Counted from the first letter of the stretch, positions 26,619 to 35,901 are shown. The stretch is 64,000 bases of DNA from Algimonas arctica (GCF_014652695.1 NZ_BMZH01000007.1:105792-169791); one strand, 5' to 3'. The notes: generated from the letters alone by a model not told the origin. A program made the numbers and translations.

Positions 26619-27604
26619 TGGATCCGCAGATCACACTTGGTATCGCCGGTGCTGGCGTTGTTGGTATTATTGGCTACTTGTTGTTGAGCGGGTCGTCCGG
26701 ATCATCCAATTCTGCCAGGGTCGCCTCCTATACGGGGAAAGCGCCAGCTGGAATAAAATTTCTTGAACGGTTCAAGTCTGAGGACAGAGGTGATCGCCGA
26801 AAACAGATCGAAGAATCGCTCAAAAAGCTCGAAGAAAATCAAAAAACAAAGAAGAAAAAGGCAAAGTCTCTTGAGGCTAAGCTCGTGCAGGCGAACGTGT
26901 CATTCACACGAAGCCAATTTATAATCGGGTCCGCTGTTATTGGCGGTGTCGTTGGCTTGCTCATGTTGATTTTAGGGATGCCTTTGCTGCTGACAGTGGG
27001 CACGGCATTCATTCTAGGTTTTGGATTTCCACGGTTTATCCTGAATTTTTTGATCAAACGTCGGCAGAAGAAATTCATCGCGCATTTCGCCGATGGGATG
27101 GATATTATTGTCCGTGGTGTTCGCACAGGGCTTCCGCTCGGTGACTGTTTGAAGATCATCGCACACGAAAGCCCGGATCCCTTAGGCGCAGAATTTCGGC
27201 GCGTCGTCGAAGCGGAAGGCTTGGGCGTTCCAATCGAGGTATGTTTGGAGCAAATGTACGAACGGATTCCAATATCTGAAGTGAACTTCTTCGCCACAGT
27301 TTTGAATATTCAAAAAACAACGGGTGGTAATTTGGGCGAGTCTTTGGCCAACTTGTCGACGGTTCTGCGGTCGCGGAAAATCTTGGCAGAGAAAATTAAG
27401 GCCCTGTCCGCAGAAGCCAAGATGAGTGCGATTATCATCGGCTCTCTTCCCATCGTCGTGATGATTCTGATCTCCATCATGTCACCCGATTACATGAATG
27501 AGCTGTACACGACGGAACGTGGTCAGACGAACCTCATGATTGGTGGCGGGATGATGGTTATGGGTATCTGGATCATGCGTAAAATGATCGACTTCAAATA
27601 TTAA
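26618..27604 (+). CDS. tadB: Tad pilus inner-membrane platform protein TadB
   Basis: A 328-residue protein with an N-terminal membrane helix, a charged linker (rich in K and E, about 45-85), two central membrane segments, a T2SSF domain (FADGMDIIVRGVRTGLPLGDCL, TGGNLGESLANLS) and a C-terminal hydrophobic pair. With TadC it forms the inner-membrane platform that CpaF turns. Its ATG overlaps the cpaF stop. Confidence 0.94.
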   Translation: MDPQITLGIAGAGVVGIIGYLLLSGSSGSSNSARVASYTGKAPAGIKFLERFKSEDRGDRRKQIEESLKKLEENQKTKKKKAKSLEAKLVQANVSFTRSQFIIGSAVIGGVVGLLMLILGMPLLLTVGTAFILGFGFPRFILNFLIKRRQKKFIAHFADGMDIIVRGVRTGLPLGDCLKIIAHESPDPLGAEFRRVVEAEGLGVPIEVCLEQMYERIPISEVNFFATVLNIQKTTGGNLGESLANLSTVLRSRKILAEKIKALSAEAKMSAIIIGSLPIVVMILISIMSPDYMNELYTTERGQTNLMIGGGMMVMGIWIMRKMIDFKY

Positions 27605-27616
27605 GGGGCTGAGCAC

Positions 27617-28582
27617 ATGACCGAAGGCGCTCTCACGACCCTGACGAATGTCGGTTACTTGGTAATCTGCATCCTGCTGGCCGTTACTGCATACATGATT
27701 GTCGCCCCCTTGCTTGAAGGCGACAAAATGAAAAAGCGGATGGCCTCCGTATCGACACAACGTGAAGCCCTGAAGGGTGCGCGGTTGAAGCGGATCGACA
27801 ATGATTCACGGTCACTTCGGAATACAGATAAAACCCTTGCCCGGCAGCTTGTTGATCGGTTCAGTCTTGAGCGCTTGCTCGAAGCGACAGATTTGAAAGA
27901 TAAGTTGGCTCAGGCCGGCCTTCGGGGGCAGGCGCCGATTTACAAATTCTATTTCTTTCGACTGGTGATGCCGTGTGTTTTAGCCGCGTTTGGTTTGTTG
28001 TTTTTGATCATTCTCAATACGCCGGGCTGGTCGATGCTGCAACGGATCGCGGCGACCTTAACGCTGACACTTTTGGGGTATTACTTGCCCGCTATTTACG
28101 TAAAGAACCTCGCCAATAAACGGCTTGCCTCAATCATGTCAGTGTTTCCGGACGCGCTCGACCTGCTTTTGATTTGCGTTGAATCGGGCATGTCGGTCGA
28201 ATTAGCCTTTGGGCGAGTTGCCGATGAGCTGGCAGAGAATTCTGTTGAACTGGCAGAGGAATTCCATCTCACCACGGCAGAGCTCTCTTACTTGTCAGCC
28301 CGTCGGGCCGCCTATGAAAACCTAGCCCGCCGCAACAACCATATTGGCATCCGGTCGGTCGCGACAGCTCTGATTCAGGCTGAACGATACGGGACACCGC
28401 TCGGGGATAGTTTGCGGACGATGGCAAAAGAAAACCGACAGATGCGGATGATGGTCGCCGAGAAGAAGGCGGCGTCTTTGCCCGCCAAATTGACCGTCCC
28501 GATGATCCTGTTCTTCTTGCCTGTCTTGTTCATTGTTATTCTGACGCCAGCCGCGATGCGTCTTGCTGGGGCCTTGTCCTAA
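27617..28582 (+). CDS. tadC: Tad pilus inner-membrane platform protein TadC
   Basis: A 321-residue T2SSF-domain protein, partner of TadB. Membrane helices lie at about 10-30 and 105-165, and the T2SSF block includes FPDALDLLLICVESGMSVELAF and ERYGTPLGDSLRTMA. A C-terminal helix (MILFFLPVLFIVILTPAAMRL) ends the protein. It is the last gene of the plus-strand operon, followed by a strong terminator. Confidence 0.94.
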   Translation: MTEGALTTLTNVGYLVICILLAVTAYMIVAPLLEGDKMKKRMASVSTQREALKGARLKRIDNDSRSLRNTDKTLARQLVDRFSLERLLEATDLKDKLAQAGLRGQAPIYKFYFFRLVMPCVLAAFGLLFLIILNTPGWSMLQRIAATLTLTLLGYYLPAIYVKNLANKRLASIMSVFPDALDLLLICVESGMSVELAFGRVADELAENSVELAEEFHLTTAELSYLSARRAAYENLARRNNHIGIRSVATALIQAERYGTPLGDSLRTMAKENRQMRMMVAEKKAASLPAKLTVPMILFFLPVLFIVILTPAAMRLAGALS

Positions 28583-28610
28583 AACAAATAGAGTGTTGTC
28601 CGAATACGCA

Positions 28611-28640
28611 AAAGCCCGGTTCTCTGGCCGGGCTTTTTTT
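28611..28640. terminator. Terminator ending the cpa/tad operon
   Basis: GCCCGG (28614-28619) pairs with CCGGGC (28628-28633), preceded by AAA and followed by seven T. It serves the plus-strand operon and may also serve the convergent tadD-like gene. Confidence 0.9.
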
Positions 28641-28660
28641 ATGAGAGGTTTAAGACGAGG

Positions 28661-30016
28661 TCAGCGCCTGCGGCGTGCGGGCTGACGTCCTTGCTGCGGC
28701 TCAGCGGAGGGTTCTGACGTCTGCGGATACACTTGCTGCGGGTATCCGGGTTGGGCAGGGGTTCCGTAAGGCTGCGCTTGTTGCTGGGGCGTCTGGATGG
28801 CGGGCCCAACCACGTAGGGTTGCGGCTGTGTTCTTGTCTGTCCCTGCGGTGTGACAGCGCCGGGCTGTAGCGATTGACGGATCTCGTTCAGAACCGACTG
28901 CTGATCAGACGTCATTTGTGAGTTGCCATAGGCTTGGCTGCGGGGCGCGGCAGACTGTGTGTAGGGTCTGGATTGGGCACTGCCATATTGAGCGCTGGTC
29001 TGTGTTGATTGCCGTGCGGCTTGAGACGAGGACGTATAGGTTTGTCCATTCGGGGCAGTCGTTGAAAACCGCGTTGCCGGTACGCCGCCCATTTGCGCGT
29101 TATAACTCCCTTGAGACGGCGTGCCTTGAGCGACATATCCTTGGTCCGGATATCCTTTGCTTTGATATCCCTGTGTGGGCACACTTTGTGCGGGGATACC
29201 ACTCGACGACATTTGGGCGGGGGTTCCCCGCGGTGTTAGGGCAGGCACTGGCGCGGCCGGTAAGCGACGATCACCCCGGCTCAAACCCGCGAGCCGCAAT
29301 TCGCGCTCAGCCTCTTCTGTGCGCCCTTGAAGCTGCAAGACCATAGCGAGGTTTTCGCGCGCGCTACCCCCGGACCCGGGCATCGCCGCGGCCCGACGAA
29401 GCCACATTTCGGCAGAGCGGAGGTCGCCAGATAAGGCATAATTCAGGCCAAGGTTGGTCAAGACATTCGGGTCATTCGGCGTGATTTGCAGCGCGCGGTT
29501 ATAGTTCTGACGGGCCGCCTCATATTCTTCCAATTGATCCAACGCAGCCCCTTTGAGTGACCAAAGGCGACCGTAGCCCTGTGTCACGCGGAGGCCTTGA
29601 TCAATTACGGGAACGGCGTCGAGCGCGCGTTGATCCGCGATCAGTCCCGCTGCGTGTTCGGCCAGTAAATACGGGTCGCGCGGATGGATTGTGCGAGAGG
29701 TTTGCGTGATTTCGACGGCGCGTCCGGGGTTGCCGAGTTTGCGTACAGAGGCCGCGAGCTTCAGCGTCGCTTCCAAATCTGTTGGATTTAGGTCATATTC
29801 GTGGGACCAAAAAGCCGCCTGCGCGAACAGTTCCTGCGTTTCGATATTATCGCGCATTTCACGTGACGCAGGCATATATTGGTCGACGGAGACTTGCTGT
29901 TTAACGTCGGCCTCTTGCGGTGTGATCCCGCCCGCATAGGCGCACGCCGACAAGAGCAAGGGGGTGCCAAGAAGGAGTGTTGTTCTGAGTAGGGGTCGTG
30001 ATCTGTGCTGCGCCAT
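28661..30016 (-). CDS. tadD: TadD-like TPR lipoprotein with Gln-rich C-terminal tail
   Basis: A 451-residue lipoprotein (lipobox LLSAC, C25). Residues about 60-245 contain tetratricopeptide repeats (NPTDLEATLKLAASVRKLGNPGRA, NPNVLTNLGLNYALSGDL and related), as in TadD, a pilotin-like helper of the Tad secretin. Residues about 255-451 are a low-complexity Gln/Ser/Pro/Gly/Tyr tail with repeated Q-G-Y units, ending in ARRRR. It is convergent to tadC. The tail is not part of ordinary TadD. Confidence 0.85.
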   Translation of the reverse strand: MAQHRSRPLLRTTLLLGTPLLLSACAYAGGITPQEADVKQQVSVDQYMPASREMRDNIETQELFAQAAFWSHEYDLNPTDLEATLKLAASVRKLGNPGRAVEITQTSRTIHPRDPYLLAEHAAGLIADQRALDAVPVIDQGLRVTQGYGRLWSLKGAALDQLEEYEAARQNYNRALQITPNDPNVLTNLGLNYALSGDLRSAEMWLRRAAAMPGSGGSARENLAMVLQLQGRTEEAERELRLAGLSRGDRRLPAAPVPALTPRGTPAQMSSSGIPAQSVPTQGYQSKGYPDQGYVAQGTPSQGSYNAQMGGVPATRFSTTAPNGQTYTSSSQAARQSTQTSAQYGSAQSRPYTQSAAPRSQAYGNSQMTSDQQSVLNEIRQSLQPGAVTPQGQTRTQPQPYVVGPAIQTPQQQAQPYGTPAQPGYPQQVYPQTSEPSAEPQQGRQPARRRR

Positions 30017-30201
30017 TATGTCCTCACGAACGTCTGAGACTGGGCCTTCCGCAATCGGTCAGTGGATTGAGAATAAGCCGGATTTCGTTAACAATCGTAA
30101 AGAGCTAGAGTTAACGGGAGCTTTACACTCATGTTATGAGTATCAAAGTAAGAGGGTCGGCGATGTCCGCCGGTCCAGTCTAGCCCTGAGTTTCTGCTAT
30201 C

Positions 30202-31638
30202 ATGACACGATCCCCCGCGACGAGCCGTTTGAACGATGTTCCCAATGGCGATCCGATTGTTCCAATTCATGCGCTCCGACCGGACAGCTGGGCGACGCTG
30301 AGCGGGACCTTGCCAAGTGTCCAAACTAAATTCGCGCAGGCCAATGGGTTTGCCGCAGAGGCGGGGCAGAGCGTCATGTTGCCGGATGAGACGGGCGGAA
30401 TTGCCGCGGTCCTTATGGGGTGCGGCGACCTTGCGACAGATTTCGACCGTGAAATGCGTCTCGGCCAACTGTCATCGGGCCTGACGGGCGGTTATTATGA
30501 GCTGTCGAGCAAGCCAGATGAGTGGACGGATCGATTGGCCGCCATCGGGTGGGGGCTCGGGACCTATCGTTTTACCCGCTATCTAAAAGATACCCCCGAA
30601 ACGCCCGTTTTGGTCCTCAGTGAGGACGTGGATGCGGGTCATGTTCACGACGCGATCGAGGCGACGGCGCTGGGACGGGATCTGATCAACACGCCCGCCG
30701 GGGATATGGGCCCGGTTGCGTTGCATCAAGCCGCAGAAACCTTGGCCGAAAAATACGGCGCGACCCTGTCGGCCGTTATCGGACCGGACTTAGTTGAACA
30801 AAATTATCCCATGATTCACGCGGTCGGGCGGGCGGCGCATGAAGCGCCGCGATTGGTTGAATTAGAATGGGGGGACCCGTCCCATCCACGTTTGGCCCTT
30901 ATCGGCAAAGGCATCACCTTTGATACAGGTGGCGTGAATATGAAAAGCGCGGCGGGCGCGCGCCTGATGAAAAAAGATATGGGCGGCGCTGCGCACGCGT
31001 TGGCCTTATCGGCCATGATCATGGCGGCGCGATTGCCGGTTCGGCTTCACTGCCTGTTGGCAATCGCAGAAAATGCGGTGAGTGCCAACGCTTACCGCCC
31101 AGGTGATGTGTTATCCTCTCGCGCAGGGCTCACGGTTGAGATTGATAATACTGACGCCGAAGGACGGCTTGTCTTGGGTGATGCGCTTGCGAAAGCGACA
31201 GAATCTAATCCCGTCTTGATGATTGATTTTGCGACGCTCACAGGGGCGGCGCGGGTCGCGCTTGGGCCACAGCTGCCGCCGTTCTTTACCAATCGTCCGC
31301 ATTTGCATGATGCGATATCGCGTCACGCAACGATGGAGCTGGATCCGATCTGGCCGATGCCGCTGTGGCAGCCTTATCACGCGATGCTGAGCTCCCCGAT
31401 TGCGGACATGAAAAATTCTGGCGGATCCTTTGCCGGCGCAGTCACAGCGGCGCTGTTCCTAGAGCGTTTCGTCGACAAGCGACCGTGGATGCACTTCGAT
31501 GTCTATGGCTGGAACCCCACCACACGTCCGGGGCATCCTACTGGCGCCGATATCTACGCGATCCGTGGGTTGTTCGCGTGGCTCGCCTCAGGCGGGCTGA
31601 ACACGCCGATGGACGGACCGGCTAGCGAGGCGCTTTAG
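30202..31638 (+). CDS. M17 family leucyl aminopeptidase-like protein
   Basis: A 478-residue two-metal cytosolic exopeptidase. The metal and active-site blocks are GKGITFDTGGVNMKSA, KKDMGGAA, NTDAEGRLVLGDAL and DFATLTGAARVALG. The N-terminal domain is shorter and divergent from PepA, typical of the PepB-like alphaproteobacterial branch. The last 51 bases overlap the end of the convergent acyltransferase gene. Two GTTAAC sites lie in the upstream region shared with tadD. Confidence 0.92.
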   Translation: MTRSPATSRLNDVPNGDPIVPIHALRPDSWATLSGTLPSVQTKFAQANGFAAEAGQSVMLPDETGGIAAVLMGCGDLATDFDREMRLGQLSSGLTGGYYELSSKPDEWTDRLAAIGWGLGTYRFTRYLKDTPETPVLVLSEDVDAGHVHDAIEATALGRDLINTPAGDMGPVALHQAAETLAEKYGATLSAVIGPDLVEQNYPMIHAVGRAAHEAPRLVELEWGDPSHPRLALIGKGITFDTGGVNMKSAAGARLMKKDMGGAAHALALSAMIMAARLPVRLHCLLAIAENAVSANAYRPGDVLSSRAGLTVEIDNTDAEGRLVLGDALAKATESNPVLMIDFATLTGAARVALGPQLPPFFTNRPHLHDAISRHATMELDPIWPMPLWQPYHAMLSSPIADMKNSGGSFAGAVTAALFLERFVDKRPWMHFDVYGWNPTTRPGHPTGADIYAIRGLFAWLASGGLNTPMDGPASEAL

Positions 31639-32673
31639 GCCCCAAAAGAGCGCGGCCACGCTGAGCGCCGTGCTCAAGGTGGCCATCACAAGCACGGGGA
31701 CTGCGATGGTTGGAAACGCAGCCAGTAGCCCCTGCGCGGTTGGCCAAACGCCAAGGAAAAACGGCAAGACGAGATTTGGCCAATTCTTTAGGGCTTGCAA
31801 CTGGCTATGCAGCAGCGCCATCGCCAAGGCGCACCACCCTGTCATGGCGAAAATTTCTATCATGTAGGAAAAGCGGAAGCCATAATAATGGATCAATGCG
31901 ACGCCGAGCGCGAGAGCGGAAATTAGTAACCACCCGCGCGCTCCGGTCGGGAGTCGATCTTTCCAGCCATAAGCAGCAATTCCGAGCAGAAATGGAAACG
32001 CGAGCCGAAGGCCGGGGATCAACGGAAAAAGAAGCGCGGAGTTGGTTTGGTCCGTCCAAGCGTTGACCCCTATATGGGCGCAGACTGCCACGACGAAGAG
32101 CCCCAGATACAAAACCCTGTGGCGAAGGCCGAGCTTATAGGCCAGCAGTAAGCCAATAAACGCGATAGCCCCCCACCGCAGCGACCAAATCGCTCCTTGT
32201 AAGAGGCAAGCATAGAGCGCGTTATCCAACGCGCCCGGCATGGCCTGTCCCGGATCAATTAAGGTGACGGTGGTTAGAAAATAGACCGCAAGTTGCGCGG
32301 CGGTTTTTACGCTCGGGGCATCAGGGTTACACAAAAGCGGGTACAGAACCGCCACGACGATAAGCGTGTAGAGGGCGAGCCACGGCATTGTGCGCGAAAC
32401 GCGAGACATGATGAAAGCGGTCGCGCTTTTTCCCTGCGACAGACTTCGCCACGCCAACCAACCGGATAAAAAGAAGAGGACTTGTAAGCCGAAAAGGCTG
32501 GGGTCGTAACCAAATGTGCTGAGCCATTCTTGGGATTGCGGTCCAATAGCCATAGTCGACGCGTAACCCAAGCCGATAAATCCGACGGTGATGAGACGGA
32601 CCGCATTGATTCGTTCAAGAACTGAGGCGTCCGCAGGGGCATTTATTTGCATTAGGGGGGTCAAATCAGACAT
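31588..32673 (-). CDS. Acyltransferase family 3-like membrane protein
   Basis: A 361-residue integral membrane protein with about ten hydrophobic segments. The N-terminal INAVRLITVGFIGLGYA, the F-x-S-G(W) motif (FFLSGWLAWRSL) and RVSRTMPWLALYTL resemble acyltransferase-3 proteins, which acetylate or acylate surface glycans and lipids. The canonical N-terminal R-x-H catalytic motif is not obvious, so catalysis is uncertain. The ATG at 32673 is chosen because the ORF upstream of it is non-membrane and covers the inverted-repeat promoter region. Confidence 0.75.
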   Translation of the reverse strand: MSDLTPLMQINAPADASVLERINAVRLITVGFIGLGYASTMAIGPQSQEWLSTFGYDPSLFGLQVLFFLSGWLAWRSLSQGKSATAFIMSRVSRTMPWLALYTLIVVAVLYPLLCNPDAPSVKTAAQLAVYFLTTVTLIDPGQAMPGALDNALYACLLQGAIWSLRWGAIAFIGLLLAYKLGLRHRVLYLGLFVVAVCAHIGVNAWTDQTNSALLFPLIPGLRLAFPFLLGIAAYGWKDRLPTGARGWLLISALALGVALIHYYGFRFSYMIEIFAMTGWCALAMALLHSQLQALKNWPNLVLPFFLGVWPTAQGLLAAFPTIAVPVLVMATLSTALSVAALFWGLKRLASRSVHRRVQPA

Positions 32674-32731
32674 AAGCCTTCGCCACGTGGACACACACGA
32701 AACCCTTATCCAACACGTCTTAAAAAAGTTC

Positions 32732-32768
32732 TCAGGCTTTTGAATCACTTGACTGATTCGGAGCCTGA
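32732..32768. promoter_or_regulatory. Nested inverted repeat between acyltransferase and marR-like genes
   Basis: Outer arms TCAGGCT (32732-32738) and AGCCTGA (32762-32768) flank inner arms GAATCA (32742-32747) and TGATTC (32754-32759) around a 6-bp centre. The position between divergent genes and next to a MarR gene suggests an operator. On the minus strand a T6 tract follows, so a leader attenuator is an alternative. Confidence 0.5.
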
Positions 32769-32858
32769 TGAGTTCGGCTTGTGCTTGACCGACGAATCCT
32801 TGCTGTGCGAGTCCCAATTCATTCGAGTGATATAGGCGGGTCCTTGGGAGGGGAATTA

Positions 32859-33365
32859 ATGGCATCGAAGATGAACCCAACGACGAAGTCTATATCTGAA
32901 AATGATGATTTTTCGGCGCTGGAACTCCCGCAAGAGGCCGTTGATACCGCGCCGCAAACAGCCCCTCTAACTGGTCGCGCCGCCCGTCCGATTCGTCCCT
33001 CCCGCCTCTCATCAACTTTGGCGCTGGCACTGTGGAAAGACGTGACGGTCGCGTCAGTTGCGGGCGATATGCCCGATCTATCCGCCCGACAAACAGCCGT
33101 CTTAATGTGTGTGTATCTGGAAGAAGGTCCGCATACGGTGCGTTCATTGGCCGCGCGTCTTAAAGTGACCAAGGCCGTCATTTCACGCGCCATTGATAGG
33201 CTGAAATCTTATAATTATATTCTTCGTGCCGATGACCCGCGCGACCGTCGTTCTATCGTTTTGCGCCGGACCCCTGACGGCATCAACTATCTCCGCGCAT
33301 ATGCGAGCCTTATTCAGCGTGAAATGCCGGACGGTTTGAGCGCCGGCAGATTGTCACGCCGCTAG
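32859..33365 (+). CDS. MarR-family transcriptional regulator
   Basis: A 168-residue winged helix-turn-helix protein. The reading head is LSARQTAVLMCVYLEEGPHTVRSLAARLKVTKAVISRAIDRL, and the wing is LRADDPRDRRSIVLRRTPDG (both MarR hallmarks). The first 55 residues are an unstructured Thr/Ala/Pro-rich extension. GGGAGGGG eight bases upstream fixes the ATG. It probably controls itself and the divergent acyltransferase through the inverted repeat at 32.73-32.77 kb. The hydrolase gene follows 7 bp later. Confidence 0.9.
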   Translation: MASKMNPTTKSISENDDFSALELPQEAVDTAPQTAPLTGRAARPIRPSRLSSTLALALWKDVTVASVAGDMPDLSARQTAVLMCVYLEEGPHTVRSLAARLKVTKAVISRAIDRLKSYNYILRADDPRDRRSIVLRRTPDGINYLRAYASLIQREMPDGLSAGRLSRR

Positions 33366-33372
33366 GCGCGCT

Positions 33373-34182
33373 GTGGCGTCCGATTCACGGTTCGATTTGC
33401 CGGACGGAATAGGGCCGAAGATTGCGCGACGGCGTGTCGTGACGGAATATGCGCCGCTTCTCACACATCCAAACCTCCGCGCGGCGCAGCAAACGGAACT
33501 CGTGCACGGGCAGGCGTTCGACGTGCATGCAGAGCAGGAGCGATGGGTTTTTGGACGCGCCTGTCCACTCATCTCTACGAGCCGCCGTGACGGCTATATT
33601 GGCTGGGTTGATGCAACAGCTCTGGGCGATCTGGGATCGGCTCACACGCATTTCGTCTCATCCATCAGCGCCCCAGTCTTCGCGCGCGCTGACCTGAAAT
33701 CCCATATTGTCATGTCATTGCCGCTGGGTTCGCGGATCAGCGTCATGTTGGAAAAGGATAATTACTGTCAGATTGGCGCTGGCGCTTATATCAGTCGCAT
33801 GCACGTCAGAGAGATTGCGGCCCCGGAACATGACTTGGTCGCGGTTGCGCGACGGTATCTTGGTCAGCCCTATGTTTGGGGCGGGAACGGGGCGCGGGGC
33901 GTGGATTGTTCCGGAATCGTGCAGATGAGCCTATCGGCCTGCGGGATTGATGCGCCGCGGGATGCGGACTTGCAGGAAAAGACGCTGGGCCGCGTGGTGG
34001 CACAGCCCGACCACGTCGGTGATCTCTTGTTCTGGCCCGGTCATGTCGGAATACTGGCAACGAAAACGCGGCTTTTACATGCCAACGCCACGCATATGGC
34101 TGTCGTGGAAGAACCTTTGGGGCCGGCCCTAAAACGCATGACGCGCGCAGGGGTTAATCTGCGCGCTATCAAACGTTTATAA
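33373..34182 (+). CDS. SH3-domain NlpC/P60 cell-wall hydrolase
   Basis: A 269-residue protein with SH3-like domains in the first 150 residues and a C-terminal NlpC/P60 (C40) peptidase domain. The catalytic cysteine is in GVDCSGIV and the histidine in GHVGI. YLGQPYVWGGNG leads into the domain. These enzymes cut peptide stems of peptidoglycan, often between D-Glu and diaminopimelate. There is no signal peptide, as in related alphaproteobacterial forms. The GTG start follows the marR stop by 7 bp, suggesting one operon. Confidence 0.9.
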   Translation: MASDSRFDLPDGIGPKIARRRVVTEYAPLLTHPNLRAAQQTELVHGQAFDVHAEQERWVFGRACPLISTSRRDGYIGWVDATALGDLGSAHTHFVSSISAPVFARADLKSHIVMSLPLGSRISVMLEKDNYCQIGAGAYISRMHVREIAAPEHDLVAVARRYLGQPYVWGGNGARGVDCSGIVQMSLSACGIDAPRDADLQEKTLGRVVAQPDHVGDLLFWPGHVGILATKTRLLHANATHMAVVEEPLGPALKRMTRAGVNLRAIKRL

Positions 34183-34200
34183 GCTGAGTGGCGGGAGCGC

Positions 34201-34842
34201 TTACTCGTTGGTCTCAGTCGGATCCGTCGCAGGCTCTTCGATCTGAACGGCTTCACCGGGAACAACAGCCCCCTCTTCGGCGTCGACAGTGAGTTCAATA
34301 GTCGCTGCGGCTGGGTCCGGCCGGGGCACGGGGTTGCTCGACGCGAGGCGTAGATATTCGATCACGGCCGCGCGGTCGCTTTCCTTGCGGATGCCGACAA
34401 AATTCATTTTCGTGCCGGGCAAATAGTTTTTGGGTTTTTCGAGGAAGCCGTTGAGCGCTTCATAGGTCCAGCTTGTACCTGCGCTTGTCATGGCATCGGA
34501 ATAAGAAAAGTCTGTATGGGCACCTTTGGGTGAACCGACGATATTCCAAAGCCCGGGACCCGTACCATTTGCGCCGCCAACATCCGCGTTATGGCAGGAT
34601 GCACAGCTCTTAAAAACTTTTGCGCCGCGGTCCGCATCCATCGCCGCAACCCAGTCAGCTTGCGGGAAGGGCAGTTCGATGACCTCTTCTTCGCCACCCG
34701 CTTCAAGTTCACCGACAATATAGGCGGGAACCTTCGGGGTTTCGTGATGCATGAAGACTTCTGGCAGTGTCTTGATCATCATGAAAACGAGCGCACCCCC
34801 CAAAATGGCGGCGAAAATTTTGTTATTGCCAAGCGGATCCAT
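34201..34842 (-). CDS. cycM: Membrane-anchored cytochrome c (CycM-like)
   Basis: A 213-residue class I cytochrome c kept as a membrane anchor by one N-terminal helix (about 9-27). Heme binding is C80-A-S-C83-H84, and the axial methionine is M146 in GTKMNFVGI. It carries electrons between the bc1 complex and terminal oxidase. A 45-residue acidic, Pro/Glu-rich tail follows the heme domain. It is divergent from pheA, an arrangement seen in related genomes (stated from general knowledge). Confidence 0.92.
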   Translation of the reverse strand: MDPLGNNKIFAAILGGALVFMMIKTLPEVFMHHETPKVPAYIVGELEAGGEEEVIELPFPQADWVAAMDADRGAKVFKSCASCHNADVGGANGTGPGLWNIVGSPKGAHTDFSYSDAMTSAGTSWTYEALNGFLEKPKNYLPGTKMNFVGIRKESDRAAVIEYLRLASSNPVPRPDPAAATIELTVDAEEGAVVPGEAVQIEEPATDPTETNE

Positions 34843-35015
34843 AACGATCGGCGTCCTTACTATCTTTTAGTGTCGACGTTCCAGATGTGCGGAGCGCCAT
34901 TGTTGTTAGGTCTAATACGGATTTAGGCCGTGACTGCAATTGTAAAAGCCCTTGCGGCGCAGCGTCGCAAGCGGTCTAAGCCTTGTTTCGAAAGACTGTA
35001 TCAGGATTGTCCGGC

Positions 35016-35855
35016 ATGAGTGTACGTATTGTCTATCAAGGAGAGCCAGGCGCTTACTCCCATCTGGCGTGTCGGGAGCATTTTCCGGATATGCAGCCGT
35101 GGGCCTGCCAATCTTTTGCGCAAGCGTTTGCCCGGGTCCGAACGGGTGAGGCAGAATTGGCAATGATTCCCGTTGAAAATACGGTCGCGGGGCGGGTGAG
35201 CGACATTTACCACCTGTTGCCCGAGGGTGATCTGTACATCATTCAAGAGCGTTACCAGCCGATCCATCATCAATTGCTTGGGCTTCCCGGGGCGACCCTT
35301 GAGGGGATTAAAGTCGCGCGGTCACATCCGATGGCATTAGGGCAAGTGCGCGAGCGCCTCTTGTCGCTGGGTATCGCCGCTATTGCCGATGTCGATACGG
35401 CGGCCGCCGCCCGGAAGGTTGCGGAGCGAGGCGACATGTCTGTCGCTGCGGTTGCGAGCCGTGTCGCAGCAGAGGAATATGGCCTCGATATACTCAAAGA
35501 AGATATTGAAGACTCAGGGTCCAACACAACGCGCTTTATCGTTTTGTCAAAGGACGCGCGGATCCCGCCGTTGACTGAGGTCCCCGTTGTGTCTTCCTAT
35601 GTTTTCCGGACGCGGTCTGTTCCGAGCTCGCTCTACAAAGCGCTTGGCGGATTTGCGTCAAACGGACTGAACCTGACCAAGCTGGAAAGCTATATGATCG
35701 GTGGGGGGTTCACGGCGGCGCAATTTTATGTCGATGTGGAAGGTCATCCGGACAGTCAGGCCATGCGCAATGCATTGGAAGAACTTGATTTTTTCACTGA
35801 AGATATTCGCCATTTGGGCACCTATCCTGCCGATCCGGTCCGCGCGAAATCGTGA
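35016..35855 (+). CDS. pheA: Prephenate dehydratase
   Basis: A 279-residue enzyme that turns prephenate into phenylpyruvate, the last but one step of phenylalanine synthesis. The catalytic domain opens VYQGEPGAYSHLA and contains the substrate motif NTTRF. A C-terminal ACT domain (about 195-270, LTKLESYMIGGGF) should bind phenylalanine for feedback inhibition. There is no chorismate mutase fusion. The ATG at 35016 is used, since an upstream start at 34983 would add 11 unrelated residues. Confidence 0.95.
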   Translation: MSVRIVYQGEPGAYSHLACREHFPDMQPWACQSFAQAFARVRTGEAELAMIPVENTVAGRVSDIYHLLPEGDLYIIQERYQPIHHQLLGLPGATLEGIKVARSHPMALGQVRERLLSLGIAAIADVDTAAAARKVAERGDMSVAAVASRVAAEEYGLDILKEDIEDSGSNTTRFIVLSKDARIPPLTEVPVVSSYVFRTRSVPSSLYKALGGFASNGLNLTKLESYMIGGGFTAAQFYVDVEGHPDSQAMRNALEELDFFTEDIRHLGTYPADPVRAKS

Positions 35856-35901
35856 TCGGACGTGAATTGAATTCTGTGGCGTCAGGCCCCACATTATTGT
35901 C

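Noticed and set aside
32674..32880. Upstream extension of the acyltransferase
   Set aside because: It crosses the divergent promoter and the inverted repeat, and the added residues are not membrane-like.
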